Shown piece after piece: positions 26,947 through 37,589 of a stretch of DNA of 64,000 bases. The translations under genes were made by a program, and so were the position numbers. The first letter of the stretch is position 1. Every line of letters starts with the position of its first letter. The DNA lies in assembly GCA_947644305.1 (NCBI GenBank), contig CANRYS010000015.1, forward strand, positions 1 to 64,000, in the 5' to 3' direction. The stretch is from an uncultured Roseburia sp. (GTDB lineage Bacteria > Bacillota > Clostridia > Lachnospirales > Lachnospiraceae). The notes beneath the pieces were generated by a model, which had not been told where the DNA came from, did no database searches, and worked only from the letters and a program-made list of their open reading frames with translations.

Positions 26947-27696
26947 TTAGTGTCCATTGTATGGTTGTGTTATAAAATAAATTCTCTCATCTGTGGCATC
27001 CGGTGGCGCCTCCATATCCTCTCCAAAACAGTCCCTAAGTTCGAGACCTGCCTCCCGGAGCAGCTCCCTGATCCTCCTAGGAGAATATGCCCTCTGCCGG
27101 TGGCACTCATCCCACCGCTCATACTGCCCGCTTCCAGGCTCTCTAAAAAACATCGTCAGCATGTACTCGTTGACCTTTGAATCAGGATCGTATGCATTGT
27201 CCCAGATCACCGTATAGTCTTCCTCGTCCTCCATCCGAATCTCATTTCCAAGGATTTCCTCAAAACAATATTCCGTTTTCATATCAAACACAAACAGCCC
27301 ATCCTCCGGCAAGACTTCACTGACGCAGCCAAAAAGACCTCGGAGCTCATCCTCCTCCAGAAGATAATTCATGGAGTCACATATACATAGTACCACATCT
27401 GCCGGCTTATGCAACGAAAAATCTGTCATATCCTGATTTAAATATAAAATACTCTGCCCATCCTTTTTCTTTTCTGCTGCCAGCGCCAGCATATCCGTGG
27501 ACAGATCAATGCCAGTGACCTCGTATCCCACCTCGGCAAAACGCCCCGTCATCTCACCGGTACCACAGCCCAGTTCACACAGATGTCCACCGGTCTTCCC
27601 CTGGCGTTCCAGATAGACAGTTAGTTTTTTAAACCATATATCATAGGGTGTCTCTGACATCATGCGGTCATAAACACCAGCAAATCTATCATACAT
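26947..27696 (-). CDS. Class I SAM-dependent methyltransferase
   Basis: A 249-residue cytoplasmic enzyme. The SAM-binding glycine motif is LCELGCGTGEMTGRFAE (residues ~39-55), followed by GYEVTGIDLS, which places the acidic residue that binds the ribose, and motif VLCICDSMNYLL. The substrate is unknown. The gene lies 34 bp downstream of addA and 31 bp upstream of the glucosaminidase gene, in the same transcript. Confidence 0.82.
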   Translation of the reverse strand: MYDRFAGVYDRMMSETPYDIWFKKLTVYLERQGKTGGHLCELGCGTGEMTGRFAEVGYEVTGIDLSTDMLALAAEKKKDGQSILYLNQDMTDFSLHKPADVVLCICDSMNYLLEEDELRGLFGCVSEVLPEDGLFVFDMKTEYCFEEILGNEIRMEDEEDYTVIWDNAYDPDSKVNEYMLTMFFREPGSGQYERWDECHRQRAYSPRRIRELLREAGLELRDCFGEDMEAPPDATDERIYFITQPYNGH

Positions 27697-27729
27697 CTCT
27701 ATCTCCTCTCTTAAATTGGCGCCGTCGAG

Positions 27730-30700
27730 CTAGCTCACCTCAATCTCTCTGTCCAGTGAAAAAGAATACAGCACCTTCCTCACTACCCGTTTCCCCAAAA
27801 TTCCTTCCAGGGCGCGGGCATAGAGCTCCATCTGCTTCTCATAGCGCTCCACAAGAATGCCCTCCTGGCCTGGCTCCAGATGATCTGTTTTGTAATCCAT
27901 CAACACAATGCCTTGTTCCGTCTCATAGAAACCGTCAATGATCCCCTGCACCAAAACTCTCTCCCCGTCCGCTGCCTCCGGCACGACCTCTGCCGCCGGG
28001 ATCATCGTCACAAAAGGCTGCTCTCTGTAAAGCCTACCCTCTGCCTGGGCCTCCCGCATCTGGCTGCCAAGGGAAGAGTCCAGAAACTTCATAAGCTTAT
28101 GCTTCCGAATATATTTCATATCCTCCGACCTCACTCGCCCAGCTCCTACCAGCTCCTCCAGCGCCCCTTCCAGTTCCTGTTCCGTCCGAACAGCGGAAAA
28201 ACAAAGCCCCGCCATCACCTGATGCCACACCGTACCATAACTAGCCCCCGCCAGCGCCTGGTCTGCTTCGGCATCTTCTTTCGCAAATGCCGGCACCGGA
28301 GACTGGTTCTCCAGAGCTTCCCCAGCCAAGATGGAAAATCCCTCTTCTGTACTGTCTTCCATAGAACGTTTTTTCAACTCCGAGACGGACAGTTTCGTCG
28401 GAATCTCCAGTTCTTCTTGTGCCTGATGTTCATCCATGAAAGAAAGCATTTCATTTATGGCCTTATCATAGGTGATATTTGTGTCAAAATTATTCAGCAT
28501 CACCTCGTCTACCAAGACATCCGCCTGACGCCGGATCTCCGCCCTCTCCAGCTCTTCCATCTCCAGCCATCTCACTCGGAACCAGTCATTGCCCTGGACC
28601 GCCGGCAGCACCCAGTCAAAATAGCTCTTGGCGCGGATCAGTTGAAAATATCCAGTCCCCGCAGGGCACTTATCCCGGCGGGTGCAGCCGGTCATCACAA
28701 GTTTTTCTTTGGCTCGGGTCATCGCCACATAGAGCACCCGCAGCTCCTCTCCCAGATCTTCCAGCAGATTCATCCTCGCCAGAGAGCGGGTAAAGGTATG
28801 GTTGACAGAGATCCCCAGGTCATTGTCTACCACCGGCGCCGCGATCCCCACTTCCGGGTGCACTACCAGAAAGGAGTGAGAACGAGCTCCGGTGATGCTC
28901 CTTCCCATCCCCGCCAGAATACAGACAGGAAACTCTAGTCCTTTACTCTTATGGATCGTCATGATCCGCACCACATCCTCTCTGTCTCCAGAGAGGTTTG
29001 CCTCTCCCAGATCCTCCTCTCGCTCCTTAATCCCGCTGATATATCTGACAAACTGATGAAGCCCCTTATAGGAAGTGCTGTCAAATTCCCTCGCCACCTC
29101 CATTAGAAGTTCCAGATTTGCCTTGCGCTGAAGTCCATTGCTCATTGCAGACATCATATAATCCAGTTTCGTACAGTTGTAAATATCCTGAATCATATCC
29201 GAAACAGTGGCATAGGTCATCTTCTCCCGAAAACGTTCCAGAAGTTCCAGAAATTGTCTTGTCTTATCCTGAAGATCCCCTTCCTCCTGACTATCCACAT
29301 AATGAAGAAGAGAATCATAAAAATCCATATTCTTATTTTTTCCCCGCAGTTGCGCCAGCTCATCGTCGCTAAATCCAAATGCCGGGCTTCGGAGCACTGC
29401 TGCTAGGGGGATATCCTGTCTCGGATTGTCGATAATCTGAAACAGGCTCACCATCAAAGAGATCTCCCTGGTTTCAAAAAATCCCCTGGTATTCTCCATA
29501 TGCACCGGAATCCCCTCTGCCGCCAGCGCATCGTAGATCTGCTGGCCGATGGCTTTGGTACTTCTCGCCAGAATGACAATATCTCCATAACCACAGGGTC
29601 GGTATCCATCCCTTCCCTGTACATATAGTGGGTTCTCCTCTCCGGTATACTCCCGGATCAGCTCTGCGATCAGCTTCCCCTCATATCTCCCATCGTCTTT
29701 TCCATCGATAGCAAGTACATCCACGCTGTCTGCCTGACGCTGTCCGCTCTCTGGGTAGTCTGCCCCCAGTCTCAATCTAGCGGCCTCATCGTAGGCCACC
29801 CCTCCCAGCTTCGGCTGCATAATCTGTTCAAAGATATCATTGGTCCCCTGGAGAACCACATCTCGGCTTCGGAAGTTCCGACTCAAGCAAACGAGACGGT
29901 CCCTTTCTCCTTCCTCGGTGGAATATCGGTGGAGCTTCTCCAAAAATAAATCCGGGCACGCCATACGAAACCGGTAGATACTCTGCTTGATGTCTCCCAC
30001 CATAAACAGATTATCCTCGGAAGCGACACTTCCCAGAAGCATATCCTGGACCCGGTTGCTGTCCTGATACTCATCGATCATAATCTCCGCAAACTGCTCA
30101 GACAATTCCACGGCAGCCTCTGTAGGGTGCACGGTTCCGTCCTCATCCTCCTCCAAAAGAATCTCCATCGCCATCTGCTCCAGGTCATTGAAATCTGCCA
30201 GGGATTTTTCTGCCTTTTTCGCCTGGTATCTCTCCATAAATTCTCCCGTGAGATGCAAAAAAGCACAGACCGTCCCCCGGATCTGGCGCAACTGCTCCAA
30301 CTGTTCTTCCAAAGTGGTATTAAAAATCTCTGTTTTCAGTGACTTTACCACATCCTTCACGGCACTTCGGAGTCCTTTTACCGCCTCTTTTAATTCTTCT
30401 TCACAATCCGGCTGTCTCTTCCCTGGCAACCTTCCGAATGTGATTCCCTCCACCCATCTGCCCAGTTGTTCTATTTCTGCCTCTTCCGGCACCCCCTCAA
30501 ACTGTCCGGCTTCCTGCACCAAAAAATCCCGGTATGCCGCCGGCCCCCGCGGCGCATCACACAGCGACAGCATGGTATCGTATTCCTCCCGGATCCCCGC
30601 CAGTACGTTTCTTACATATTCCGTATTCCTCCGAACGAACTCCGACGCTTTCAGGTCCTCCACCGTATCCATTCCCACAAACTCTTCCATCCGCAGCAGA

Positions 30701-31266
30701 AATTTACGGGGAAATGGCTCGCTCACCGCTTTCTCATACAGATACAGGATCAACTCCTCGATCTCTTTATCGCTCTTGACAAAACGGCTCATCCCCGCCA
30801 TCTCCAGAAACTCTTCCGTAGGCGACTCATATTTCTCTTCTAGTATCTCCTCTAGCACATCATTTCGGAGCATTCCCAACTCACTTTCTGTTCCCACGCG
30901 GTAAGCAGGGTCCACGCCGGTGCGGTGAAAATAATTCTGTATCACATAGCCACAGAAACTATGTATCGTAGAGATCTGCGCCATCGGCACTAGCATAACC
31001 TGGCGCTGCAGATGTTCATTGTCTGGATCAGCCGCCAGCGCCTGCTCCAGCGCCTGTGTCAGCCGCTCCTTCATCTGTGCCGCTGCCGCCTTGGTAAAGG
31101 TCACGATCAAAAACTCGTCCACGTCCACCGGCTCTCTGGTATCCATGATCCGCGACAGAATACGCTGGATCAACACGGCCGTTTTTCCAGAACCCGCCGC
31201 TGCCGACACTAAGATATTGCAATTTCTCAGGTCAATGACCTGTCTCTGTTCCCTCGTCCAGTTCAT
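27730..31266 (-). CDS. addA: ATP-dependent helicase/nuclease subunit A
   Basis: About 1178 residues. The UvrD-like helicase has Walker A SAAAGSGKT near the N-terminus, the DEYQDSN box in the middle, and the later superfamily 1 motifs. The C-terminal nuclease domain has the GIIDG...DYKT pattern. With AddB it resects double-strand breaks and loads RecA at Chi sites, the Firmicutes counterpart of RecBCD. The start at 31266 (MNWTREQ) follows gaggag and overlaps addB by 35 bp; longer in-frame starts run into addB. Confidence 0.95.
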   Translation of the reverse strand: MNWTREQRQVIDLRNCNILVSAAAGSGKTAVLIQRILSRIMDTREPVDVDEFLIVTFTKAAAAQMKERLTQALEQALAADPDNEHLQRQVMLVPMAQISTIHSFCGYVIQNYFHRTGVDPAYRVGTESELGMLRNDVLEEILEEKYESPTEEFLEMAGMSRFVKSDKEIEELILYLYEKAVSEPFPRKFLLRMEEFVGMDTVEDLKASEFVRRNTEYVRNVLAGIREEYDTMLSLCDAPRGPAAYRDFLVQEAGQFEGVPEEAEIEQLGRWVEGITFGRLPGKRQPDCEEELKEAVKGLRSAVKDVVKSLKTEIFNTTLEEQLEQLRQIRGTVCAFLHLTGEFMERYQAKKAEKSLADFNDLEQMAMEILLEEDEDGTVHPTEAAVELSEQFAEIMIDEYQDSNRVQDMLLGSVASEDNLFMVGDIKQSIYRFRMACPDLFLEKLHRYSTEEGERDRLVCLSRNFRSRDVVLQGTNDIFEQIMQPKLGGVAYDEAARLRLGADYPESGQRQADSVDVLAIDGKDDGRYEGKLIAELIREYTGEENPLYVQGRDGYRPCGYGDIVILARSTKAIGQQIYDALAAEGIPVHMENTRGFFETREISLMVSLFQIIDNPRQDIPLAAVLRSPAFGFSDDELAQLRGKNKNMDFYDSLLHYVDSQEEGDLQDKTRQFLELLERFREKMTYATVSDMIQDIYNCTKLDYMMSAMSNGLQRKANLELLMEVAREFDSTSYKGLHQFVRYISGIKEREEDLGEANLSGDREDVVRIMTIHKSKGLEFPVCILAGMGRSITGARSHSFLVVHPEVGIAAPVVDNDLGISVNHTFTRSLARMNLLEDLGEELRVLYVAMTRAKEKLVMTGCTRRDKCPAGTGYFQLIRAKSYFDWVLPAVQGNDWFRVRWLEMEELERAEIRRQADVLVDEVMLNNFDTNITYDKAINEMLSFMDEHQAQEELEIPTKLSVSELKKRSMEDSTEEGFSILAGEALENQSPVPAFAKEDAEADQALAGASYGTVWHQVMAGLCFSAVRTEQELEGALEELVGAGRVRSEDMKYIRKHKLMKFLDSSLGSQMREAQAEGRLYREQPFVTMIPAAEVVPEAADGERVLVQGIIDGFYETEQGIVLMDYKTDHLEPGQEGILVERYEKQMELYARALEGILGKRVVRKVLYSFSLDREIEVS

Positions 31267-34200
31267 CCCAGATCTCCTCTTCTTTTTTTTCTTCCATCTC
31301 ATGGCAGCATTGGACAAACTCTGCTCGCTCCATGCCGCAGATACTCCTCAGTCCACAATAATCGCAGCCCGTCTCCCCTCCCAGACGATAGGGATGGACA
31401 CGGATCACGCCATCCATGATCTGACTTCCAAAATCCGCCGCCAGTTTGAGAGTGTGAGACATAAGCGTCTGCCACTTCTCATCGCTCAGCACCTTGGCAT
31501 AACTGCTAAAGTCCCCCTTGGTGGTAGTATTTACCGGGATACAGGAAGATTTCACTCCATTCTCTAACTCTCCCCCGGTGCCAAAGACCGAATCCAGTTT
31601 CTGGAGCACTATGGGATTCTGACTGGCATAACCACCGCACTTATACTCCGCTAGCATCTGTTCCTCCAGATCGGAATCTGCGCTGCTCTCCAACTTAAGA
31701 ACCGGATCTTTCACGTAATAATAAAACATCCCCGCCGGAACCACATTTTTTTCCCCGCTTCTCTGCCTCTCCATATCAAGAGCCGCCGCCATATACAACA
31801 CCAACTGCAACTGCAGCCCGTAAAACATGGAATTCAGGGAAAGTTTTATACCTCCGGTCTTATAATCCACCACTTTTACATAAATATTTTCCTCGTCCTC
31901 ATAGGTATCGATCCGGTCAATAATACCGGAAAAAACCAGCCTTTTTTCCCCCTCCAGGGAGATCTTCATACTGGGAAGATTGTCGTGATAGGAAAATCCC
32001 GCTTCACAGTATTCCTGCTCAAATGCTCCCCGGCGCATCTGCTCTGAGATCGCCCAGATCGTCCGGTTCATCATCCGCTTGATCCGGGTGATCATAAAAG
32101 CGATGCGCTTGGACTGTCCAAAGAGCACATCCCGGTAGCCTGCCACGGTCCGATCCACGCACTCCGACACCATCGGCTCGATGGTCTCCTCTTCCAGATC
32201 CCTCCATCTTAAATTCTTTTCCCGCATCTGGTCCGAAAACTCTTTCAGGGTATAATGCACGACATTTCCAAAATCTGGCGCTGCCACCGTGTACTCCTCT
32301 CTCTCTTTCAAGGACAGCCCGTATAGGATAAAATAAGCATAGGGACACCTGGCAAACCGTTCCAACCTAGTGATACTGCCATAAAGTTCCTCACCATAGA
32401 GATATTGCAGAGCCTGTTTCGACAGCTTTCCCTCCCGTCTGCCTCCAAAATGACAGGCCAGAGCCCGGCTCATCCATTCCCTGTCCTCCCCGGCCTGATA
32501 GTAACGCCACAGCTCCCACCATATATTTCCCTCTCTACCGTTATATCGAACTTCATTTCCAGTGCGGCGATCTTCATCCCCCAGACCATCCAGTAGATAC
32601 TCCAGTCCTCGGTCCGTTCCGAGATATCTCTCCGGGGAATGATCCTCTCCGGCGTAAAGTTCACTGAGCGCAGGAAAGATCTGTCGGATCTTCCCGAGAA
32701 TATAAGAAGCCTGTCTTCCCTCTCCGCCGGCTCCCGTCTCGCTGTATGTAAAAAAGAGCTTCTCAGAGGGTCTGGCAAAATTCAGATAGAGATAAAACAG
32801 ATCATTGGCTGCCTTTCTGCTGCCAGAAGGCGCCAGAGAGATGCCCATCTGTTCCAGTTTTTTTCTCTCCCTAGTATTTACGATCCCCGGCGGCTGCGGT
32901 CCTCCCGGGACAATATCATCACTAAAGCCCATGAAAAACAATACCCGGATATCCTTCAATCGGGTTCTCTCGATATCACCCACCACCACCTGGTTTTTCT
33001 TCGGTGGAATAAATCCCACCAGCCCCTCGGACAATCCCGCTCCCAGAATCTGACGGTATTCCTCGGCGCTGACCAGCTCATCCCCCATCAGCTCCACCAT
33101 CTCGTCAAAAAGGTTCATCACAACTTTATAGACACTGCGGTATTCCTTCGCTAGTATATCCTGCCCCTGTTCCTCAAAGGCCTCACTGCGCGCCAGCATC
33201 CGCTCATGCACGGTCTGCTGCAAGAGAAACCCATACAACGCCCCGGTAAATACTTCCACCGTCTTTTTCCCGCCCCGGAAATTCTCAAACAGTTCTCTGA
33301 CACAATCATAAACCACCTGTCTGGAAGCATTGATTTCCTCCAGGGAAAGCTGTCCTACTCCATGCTTCCACTCCTTTTCATAAGAAGACAGTCCTCTTTT
33401 GCCCGTGGCGATCACATAATTTTCCAGGCAGTCCGTCTGCTCTTTGGTCAGCGGAGACAGACCACAGCGCAGAAACCGAAACGTACTCTCATAATCCATA
33501 TTCCGGCGGACCATCTCCAGCGCAGACTGAATATATTCTGCCACCCAGTTGGCGCCGATACTTTTTTTATTGTCCAGGAAAAAACGGATGCCCATCCTGG
33601 AAAATTCCCGTGTGATGGTCTGTTCGTAGGAACTTATATCCCCTGTGATCACGGCGATATCCTCATAGCGGTAATCTCCCTTTGCCACCATCCACCATAT
33701 GGTATATGCCACATATGCCGCCTCATCCCGTGGTTTTCTTCCTATGTACAGCCGAATATCCTCTGTGGGGGCATCCCAGCGACCCGGGGGATAGCAAAAA
33801 CAATTTCTCTCTAGAAAGGCAAGCTCTCCATCCGCCTGAAAACGATAGGGTTTCTTGGCTCTTCCCCTTCCCACCCAAACCGGTTCTTTTACTTCCACCG
33901 GAAGCCGGTTCGCGATCTCCGTCAAGGCAGTCACCGTCTCCTCACTGATCTGAAAAAGATACTTTCTTCGACGTGAGACATCCATCGTCACCGTGATATA
34001 CATATCCTGGCAGAGCTGTAAAAGCCTGGCGATCAACTCATACTGATCCGGGGTAAAACCGGTAAAACCATCGAGACAGATCACCGAATCCCGGACCCCC
34101 TCCATCTCATGCACTACTTCCGCCAGTTGAAGTATGAGCTCCTCCGCCGTCCGGTACGTATCGCCCAATTTTTCTTTGAAGCATTCATAGATCAAACGGA

Positions 34201-34657
34201 TATCCTCAAACTTTATACCCAACTGACTCATTGTATCAAAATCCTCTTCCCGACGGATTCCATACTGTTCCAGCTCACACAAAAAAGACTTGCACTCATC
34301 TAAAAAGCCGGGAGTATCGATCCCCTTTTTAAAATATGCCAGTCTGTCTTTCTGCTCAGAAAATACTTTCCGAAGCAACATGGTTTTTCCCATGTCCTCC
34401 AGAATCGTCCGCTCCATCGCCGGCAACTGCTCAAATACCCGGAATGCCAAGCGGTGAAAACTAAGTACATCAATATTTAAGATTCCCTTCCCCCCACTCC
34501 TCTCCACTAGTGTCTTCTGTGTCTCTAGTGTAAACTGGTCAGGCACCAGGATAAAATACTGCTTATCCCTGTGTTCTGCCGCTTCTGCGGTGATCATATC
34601 ATATAAAAAAGTGCTCTTGCCGCTTCCGGCTCCGCCGAATATAAACTGCAATGCCAT
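31232..34657 (-). CDS. addB: ATP-dependent helicase/nuclease subunit B
   Basis: About 1141 residues. The N-terminal Walker A is GGAGSGKST, and the C-terminal nuclease has IDRIDTYED followed by DYKTG. Four cysteines of the iron-sulfur staple are visible: one in RFARCPYAYF and three in CDYCGLRSIC. It is the Chi-recognising partner of AddA. The ATG at 34657 (MALQFIFGG) matches family starts; the open frame runs further upstream without a ribosome binding site. It is divergent from a small membrane protein gene across ~94 bp. Confidence 0.95.
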   Translation of the reverse strand: MALQFIFGGAGSGKSTFLYDMITAEAAEHRDKQYFILVPDQFTLETQKTLVERSGGKGILNIDVLSFHRLAFRVFEQLPAMERTILEDMGKTMLLRKVFSEQKDRLAYFKKGIDTPGFLDECKSFLCELEQYGIRREEDFDTMSQLGIKFEDIRLIYECFKEKLGDTYRTAEELILQLAEVVHEMEGVRDSVICLDGFTGFTPDQYELIARLLQLCQDMYITVTMDVSRRRKYLFQISEETVTALTEIANRLPVEVKEPVWVGRGRAKKPYRFQADGELAFLERNCFCYPPGRWDAPTEDIRLYIGRKPRDEAAYVAYTIWWMVAKGDYRYEDIAVITGDISSYEQTITREFSRMGIRFFLDNKKSIGANWVAEYIQSALEMVRRNMDYESTFRFLRCGLSPLTKEQTDCLENYVIATGKRGLSSYEKEWKHGVGQLSLEEINASRQVVYDCVRELFENFRGGKKTVEVFTGALYGFLLQQTVHERMLARSEAFEEQGQDILAKEYRSVYKVVMNLFDEMVELMGDELVSAEEYRQILGAGLSEGLVGFIPPKKNQVVVGDIERTRLKDIRVLFFMGFSDDIVPGGPQPPGIVNTRERKKLEQMGISLAPSGSRKAANDLFYLYLNFARPSEKLFFTYSETGAGGEGRQASYILGKIRQIFPALSELYAGEDHSPERYLGTDRGLEYLLDGLGDEDRRTGNEVRYNGREGNIWWELWRYYQAGEDREWMSRALACHFGGRREGKLSKQALQYLYGEELYGSITRLERFARCPYAYFILYGLSLKEREEYTVAAPDFGNVVHYTLKEFSDQMREKNLRWRDLEEETIEPMVSECVDRTVAGYRDVLFGQSKRIAFMITRIKRMMNRTIWAISEQMRRGAFEQEYCEAGFSYHDNLPSMKISLEGEKRLVFSGIIDRIDTYEDEENIYVKVVDYKTGGIKLSLNSMFYGLQLQLVLYMAAALDMERQRSGEKNVVPAGMFYYYVKDPVLKLESSADSDLEEQMLAEYKCGGYASQNPIVLQKLDSVFGTGGELENGVKSSCIPVNTTTKGDFSSYAKVLSDEKWQTLMSHTLKLAADFGSQIMDGVIRVHPYRLGGETGCDYCGLRSICGMERAEFVQCCHEMEEKKEEEIWDELDEGTETGH

Positions 34658-34751
34658 ATCATTTTCATCCTTTTTCGTTCTATCTGCCCATTTTGATACA
34701 TATAATATAACAAGATGGAATCTACGCTCCATAAAAGGGGGAATTATCCAC

Positions 34752-35201
34752 ATGTCAAAAACTAAAATACTTGTATTTCAAATGAAAGAGCTTGTATATA
34801 CCGGTATATTTATAGGACTCGGTCTCCTGCTCATCATACTCCTAATCGTCATGTTCTATCCTTCCGGCGATGAGGACACCGCCGCTGAAACTACTACCGC
34901 AGAGGCAGCGGTCTACAATCCGGGTATATACAATTCCCAGATGCAACTGGGGGACACCACGCTGAATCTGGAGATCGTCGTAGACGAGAGCCAAATCAAG
35001 TCCGTTTCCCTGGTAAATCTGGACGAATCCGTAACTACCATGTACCCTCTGGTAAAACCCTCCCTGGAATTTCTGGAGGAAGAGCTGGTGGCAGGAACTC
35101 CCATCGACGATATCTCCGTCAGTGAAAAAAGTAAATATACCCAGACTATGCTGATCGACGGCATCAAAAACGCCCTGTCCAAAGCTACTGTAGAACAGTA
35201 G
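34752..35201 (+). CDS. Single-pass membrane protein with an FMN-binding-like fold
   Basis: A 149-residue protein with one membrane helix (residues ~17-38), a Thr/Glu/Ala linker and an outer domain of ~90 residues. The domain pattern (LNLEIVVDESQIKSVSLVNLDES, then YTQTMLIDGIKNALSKA) resembles the FMN_bind fold, but the flavinylated SGAT motif is replaced by SEKSKYTQ, so it probably does not carry covalent FMN. The ATG at 34752 follows aggggga. The 3' end overlaps the convergent nadE gene by 17 bp. The family assignment is tentative. Confidence 0.6.
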   Translation: MSKTKILVFQMKELVYTGIFIGLGLLLIILLIVMFYPSGDEDTAAETTTAEAAVYNPGIYNSQMQLGDTTLNLEIVVDESQIKSVSLVNLDESVTTMYPLVKPSLEFLEEELVAGTPIDDISVSEKSKYTQTMLIDGIKNALSKATVEQ

Positions 35202-37209
35202 CTTCGGGCTTTATGCTCTCCAGATCTGCTTTCCAGAGCGCATCGGATGCATCACTCGGCATGCGGAGATCTCCCCGCGGCGACAGCGCCACAGAGCCCA
35301 CCTTGGGTCCGTCGGGAATACAGGAGCGCTTAAACTGTTGCCTGAAAAAACGGTGGTAGAAGGTATGAAGCCATTGGTAGATCGTCGGTGCATCGTACAC
35401 GCCCTTAAAGGTATAGATCGCCATACGGAATATTTTGGACGGCATGAAACCAAACCGGAGCATATAGTACAGATAAAAGTCATGTAGTTCATAAGGTCCT
35501 ACAATATCCTCTGTCTTCTGTGAAATTTTGCCGTCCTTGGGCGGCAAAAGCTCCGGGCTCACCGGTGTATCCAGTACGTCATACAGGACACGTTTCAAGG
35601 TACTCTCGGAAGTATCACCATGGCTCCCACTGGTATCACGAATGTTGCTGACACAAGTGTCGGCAAAGTACTGCACCAGATACCTCACGAGGGTTTTCGG
35701 AACAGAACAGTTCACGCCATACATGGACATGTGATCTCCGTTGTAGGTCGCCCAGCCCAGCGCCAGCTCTGACATATCCCCGGTTCCGATCACAAGACCG
35801 CCGGTCTGGTTGGCAATATTCATAAGAATCTGAGTACGCTCTCTCGCTTGTCCATTTTCATAGGTGATATCATGGACATTGATATCGTGGCCGATGTCCT
35901 CGAAATGTCCCTTCACCGCCTTTTCGATGGATATCTCTCTCAGTTCCGCCCCCAGTTCTCTTGCCAGATTGACCGCGTTGTCATAGGTTCGGTTTGTGGT
36001 GCCAAAGCAGGGCATCGTTACGCAGACGATCCCCTTCCGGTCCAGCGACAGTTTATCAAAGGCACGCACTGTCACCAGCAGAGCCAGGGTGGAATCCAAA
36101 CCGCCAGATAGGCCGATCACCGCACTCTGGCAACCGGTATGGCGCAGCCTTTTTGCCAGTCCCGAAGCCTGAATATTCAAAATCTCATCGCAGCGCTCCT
36201 CCCTATGAGTCTTTGTCGATGGAACAAAGGGTGTCTTTTCAAAAGTTCTGGTAAGTTCTGTCTTCTCCAGCTTTTCATAGTGGAACCTGTGTATTCGGTA
36301 TCCCATTTTCTCCGGCGAGACATACAGCGGAAACGTCGTCATCCGGCGCCGCTCCGCCATCAGCCTCTTCACATCGATCTCTGTGATGATATCATGGTCT
36401 TTAAAAGAAGGATTTTCTGCCAGCATCACCCCGTTTTCCATGATCATATTATGTCCGGCATGCACCAGATCCGTGGTGGATTCACCCTCAGAGGCATCGG
36501 CGTAGAGATAGGCGGTGATGGTCCTCGCACTTTGGTTCTTTACCAGCTCCCTACGGTATGCGGATTTTCCTGTCACCTCATCACTGGCAGATGGATTGAT
36601 AATAACAGTCGCCCCCGCCATGGCATGATATGAACTTGGCGGCACAGGCACCCACAGATCCTCACAGATCTCTATGGCGACAGACAGCTCTGGAAGCTGA
36701 TCGCAGGTAAAGATCTGTTTGGCGCCAAAGGGAACTTCCCGGTCCATAAAAGGAAGACGGTGTGTCCCACAGCTCTCCTCACTCACGGTTCCTCTCTGCC
36801 ATGCAGAATCCCCGCCGGCAAAATGTCGTCCCTCATAAAATTCGGAATAGGTGGGGATATGGCTTTTGGGAACCAGCCCCAGTATCCCCCCATGAAATAC
36901 TGCTGCCGTTACATTATAAAGCCTTCCCCGATGCAGCAGCGGAAGCCCTACACAAAATAACGTATCGCATGCTTCCGTCTCTCTTGCAAACCGTTCCAGC
37001 CCCCGCAGCGCCCCCTTCAGAAGTTGATCCTGCAGAAATAGGTCGCCACAGGTATATCCTGTCAGGCACAATTCTGGAAATGCCAGCACTTTTGCTCCCT
37101 CATTGCTCATCTTTTGTGCTTTTTCGATCATCTTATCACAGTTGTATTCACAATCTGCCACTTTAAGCTCCGGTGAACAAGCAGCCACTTTTACAAATCC
37201 ATCTAACAT
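35185..37209 (-). CDS. nadE: Glutamine-dependent NAD(+) synthetase
   Basis: About 674 residues. The N-terminal nitrilase-type amidase has the catalytic triad: Glu in FPELCLTGY, Lys in VPKSHIPTYSEFYE, Cys in VAIEICEDLW. It makes ammonia from glutamine for the C-terminal synthetase, whose PP-loop is GLSGGLDSTLAL. The reaction turns nicotinic acid adenine dinucleotide into NAD. The ATG at 37209 follows ggaggaaga; an ATG 12 nt upstream lies inside that site. The 6S RNA gene is just upstream on the same strand. Confidence 0.95.
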   Translation of the reverse strand: MLDGFVKVAACSPELKVADCEYNCDKMIEKAQKMSNEGAKVLAFPELCLTGYTCGDLFLQDQLLKGALRGLERFARETEACDTLFCVGLPLLHRGRLYNVTAAVFHGGILGLVPKSHIPTYSEFYEGRHFAGGDSAWQRGTVSEESCGTHRLPFMDREVPFGAKQIFTCDQLPELSVAIEICEDLWVPVPPSSYHAMAGATVIINPSASDEVTGKSAYRRELVKNQSARTITAYLYADASEGESTTDLVHAGHNMIMENGVMLAENPSFKDHDIITEIDVKRLMAERRRMTTFPLYVSPEKMGYRIHRFHYEKLEKTELTRTFEKTPFVPSTKTHREERCDEILNIQASGLAKRLRHTGCQSAVIGLSGGLDSTLALLVTVRAFDKLSLDRKGIVCVTMPCFGTTNRTYDNAVNLARELGAELREISIEKAVKGHFEDIGHDINVHDITYENGQARERTQILMNIANQTGGLVIGTGDMSELALGWATYNGDHMSMYGVNCSVPKTLVRYLVQYFADTCVSNIRDTSGSHGDTSESTLKRVLYDVLDTPVSPELLPPKDGKISQKTEDIVGPYELHDFYLYYMLRFGFMPSKIFRMAIYTFKGVYDAPTIYQWLHTFYHRFFRQQFKRSCIPDGPKVGSVALSPRGDLRMPSDASDALWKADLESIKPEATVLQ

Positions 37210-37231
37210 CTCTTCCTCCATTGATACAAAT

Positions 37232-37489
37232 TATAAAAAGGACAGCGATTCGCTCGCTGCCCCTATACACTCTTTTGTAAAACCCCCAAAATGCCGGTTC
37301 TTGATTTTTGACTCCTAGCATATGCTAGGTGGGCAACCGCACGTGGTCTTCTGCCTTCCGTTGCAATGTTTCCATTGTACCGAACAAGTTCGGCAGTGAC
37401 GGCCTGGCATCCAATCACAAATATAGGAATCCCGTTTAAAGTATTGTAGGTTCAAAAATTCAAGAGTATCGAACATCTCAGGAAGTCAT
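37232..37489 (-). ncRNA. ssrS: 6S RNA
   Basis: The gene-free stretch 37210-37589 holds an RNA of about 225-258 nt. Near its 5' end is cctgagatgttcg, a hallmark shared with other 6S RNAs, followed by ttgaacctacaat, typical of Firmicutes 6S. The 5' part (atactctt) can pair with the 3' part (aagagtgtat), closing a long interrupted hairpin. It ends in a strong terminator (ggcagcga with tcgctgtc, then TTTTTAT, 37232-37262). 6S RNA mimics an open promoter and sequesters sigma-A RNA polymerase in stationary phase. The call rests on recognised motifs and layout, not on a covariance model. Confidence 0.8.
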
Positions 37490-37495
37490 ACTCAT

Positions 37496-37524
37496 AGTAT
37501 ACCTAATCTATTTGATTTTATCAA
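37496..37524 (-). promoter_or_regulatory. Promoter of the 6S RNA gene
   Basis: On the minus strand TTGATA (37519-37524) and TATACT (37496-37501) are exactly 17 bp apart, predicting a start near 37489. Confidence 0.8.
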
Positions 37525-37589
37525 GTGCTTATTGAAAGAATTATTTTCCAAAATGACGCACCTCTCGTAATGATTAACTCGGAACACAT

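Noticed and set aside
27880..28938. 352-codon open frame opposite addA
   Set aside because: Rich in His, Leu and Arg without family motifs; addA has full-length, motif-complete coding on the other strand.
30188..30904. 238-codon Ser-rich open frame opposite addA
   Set aside because: Ser/Thr-rich complement of acidic helical coding sequence, no ribosome binding site.
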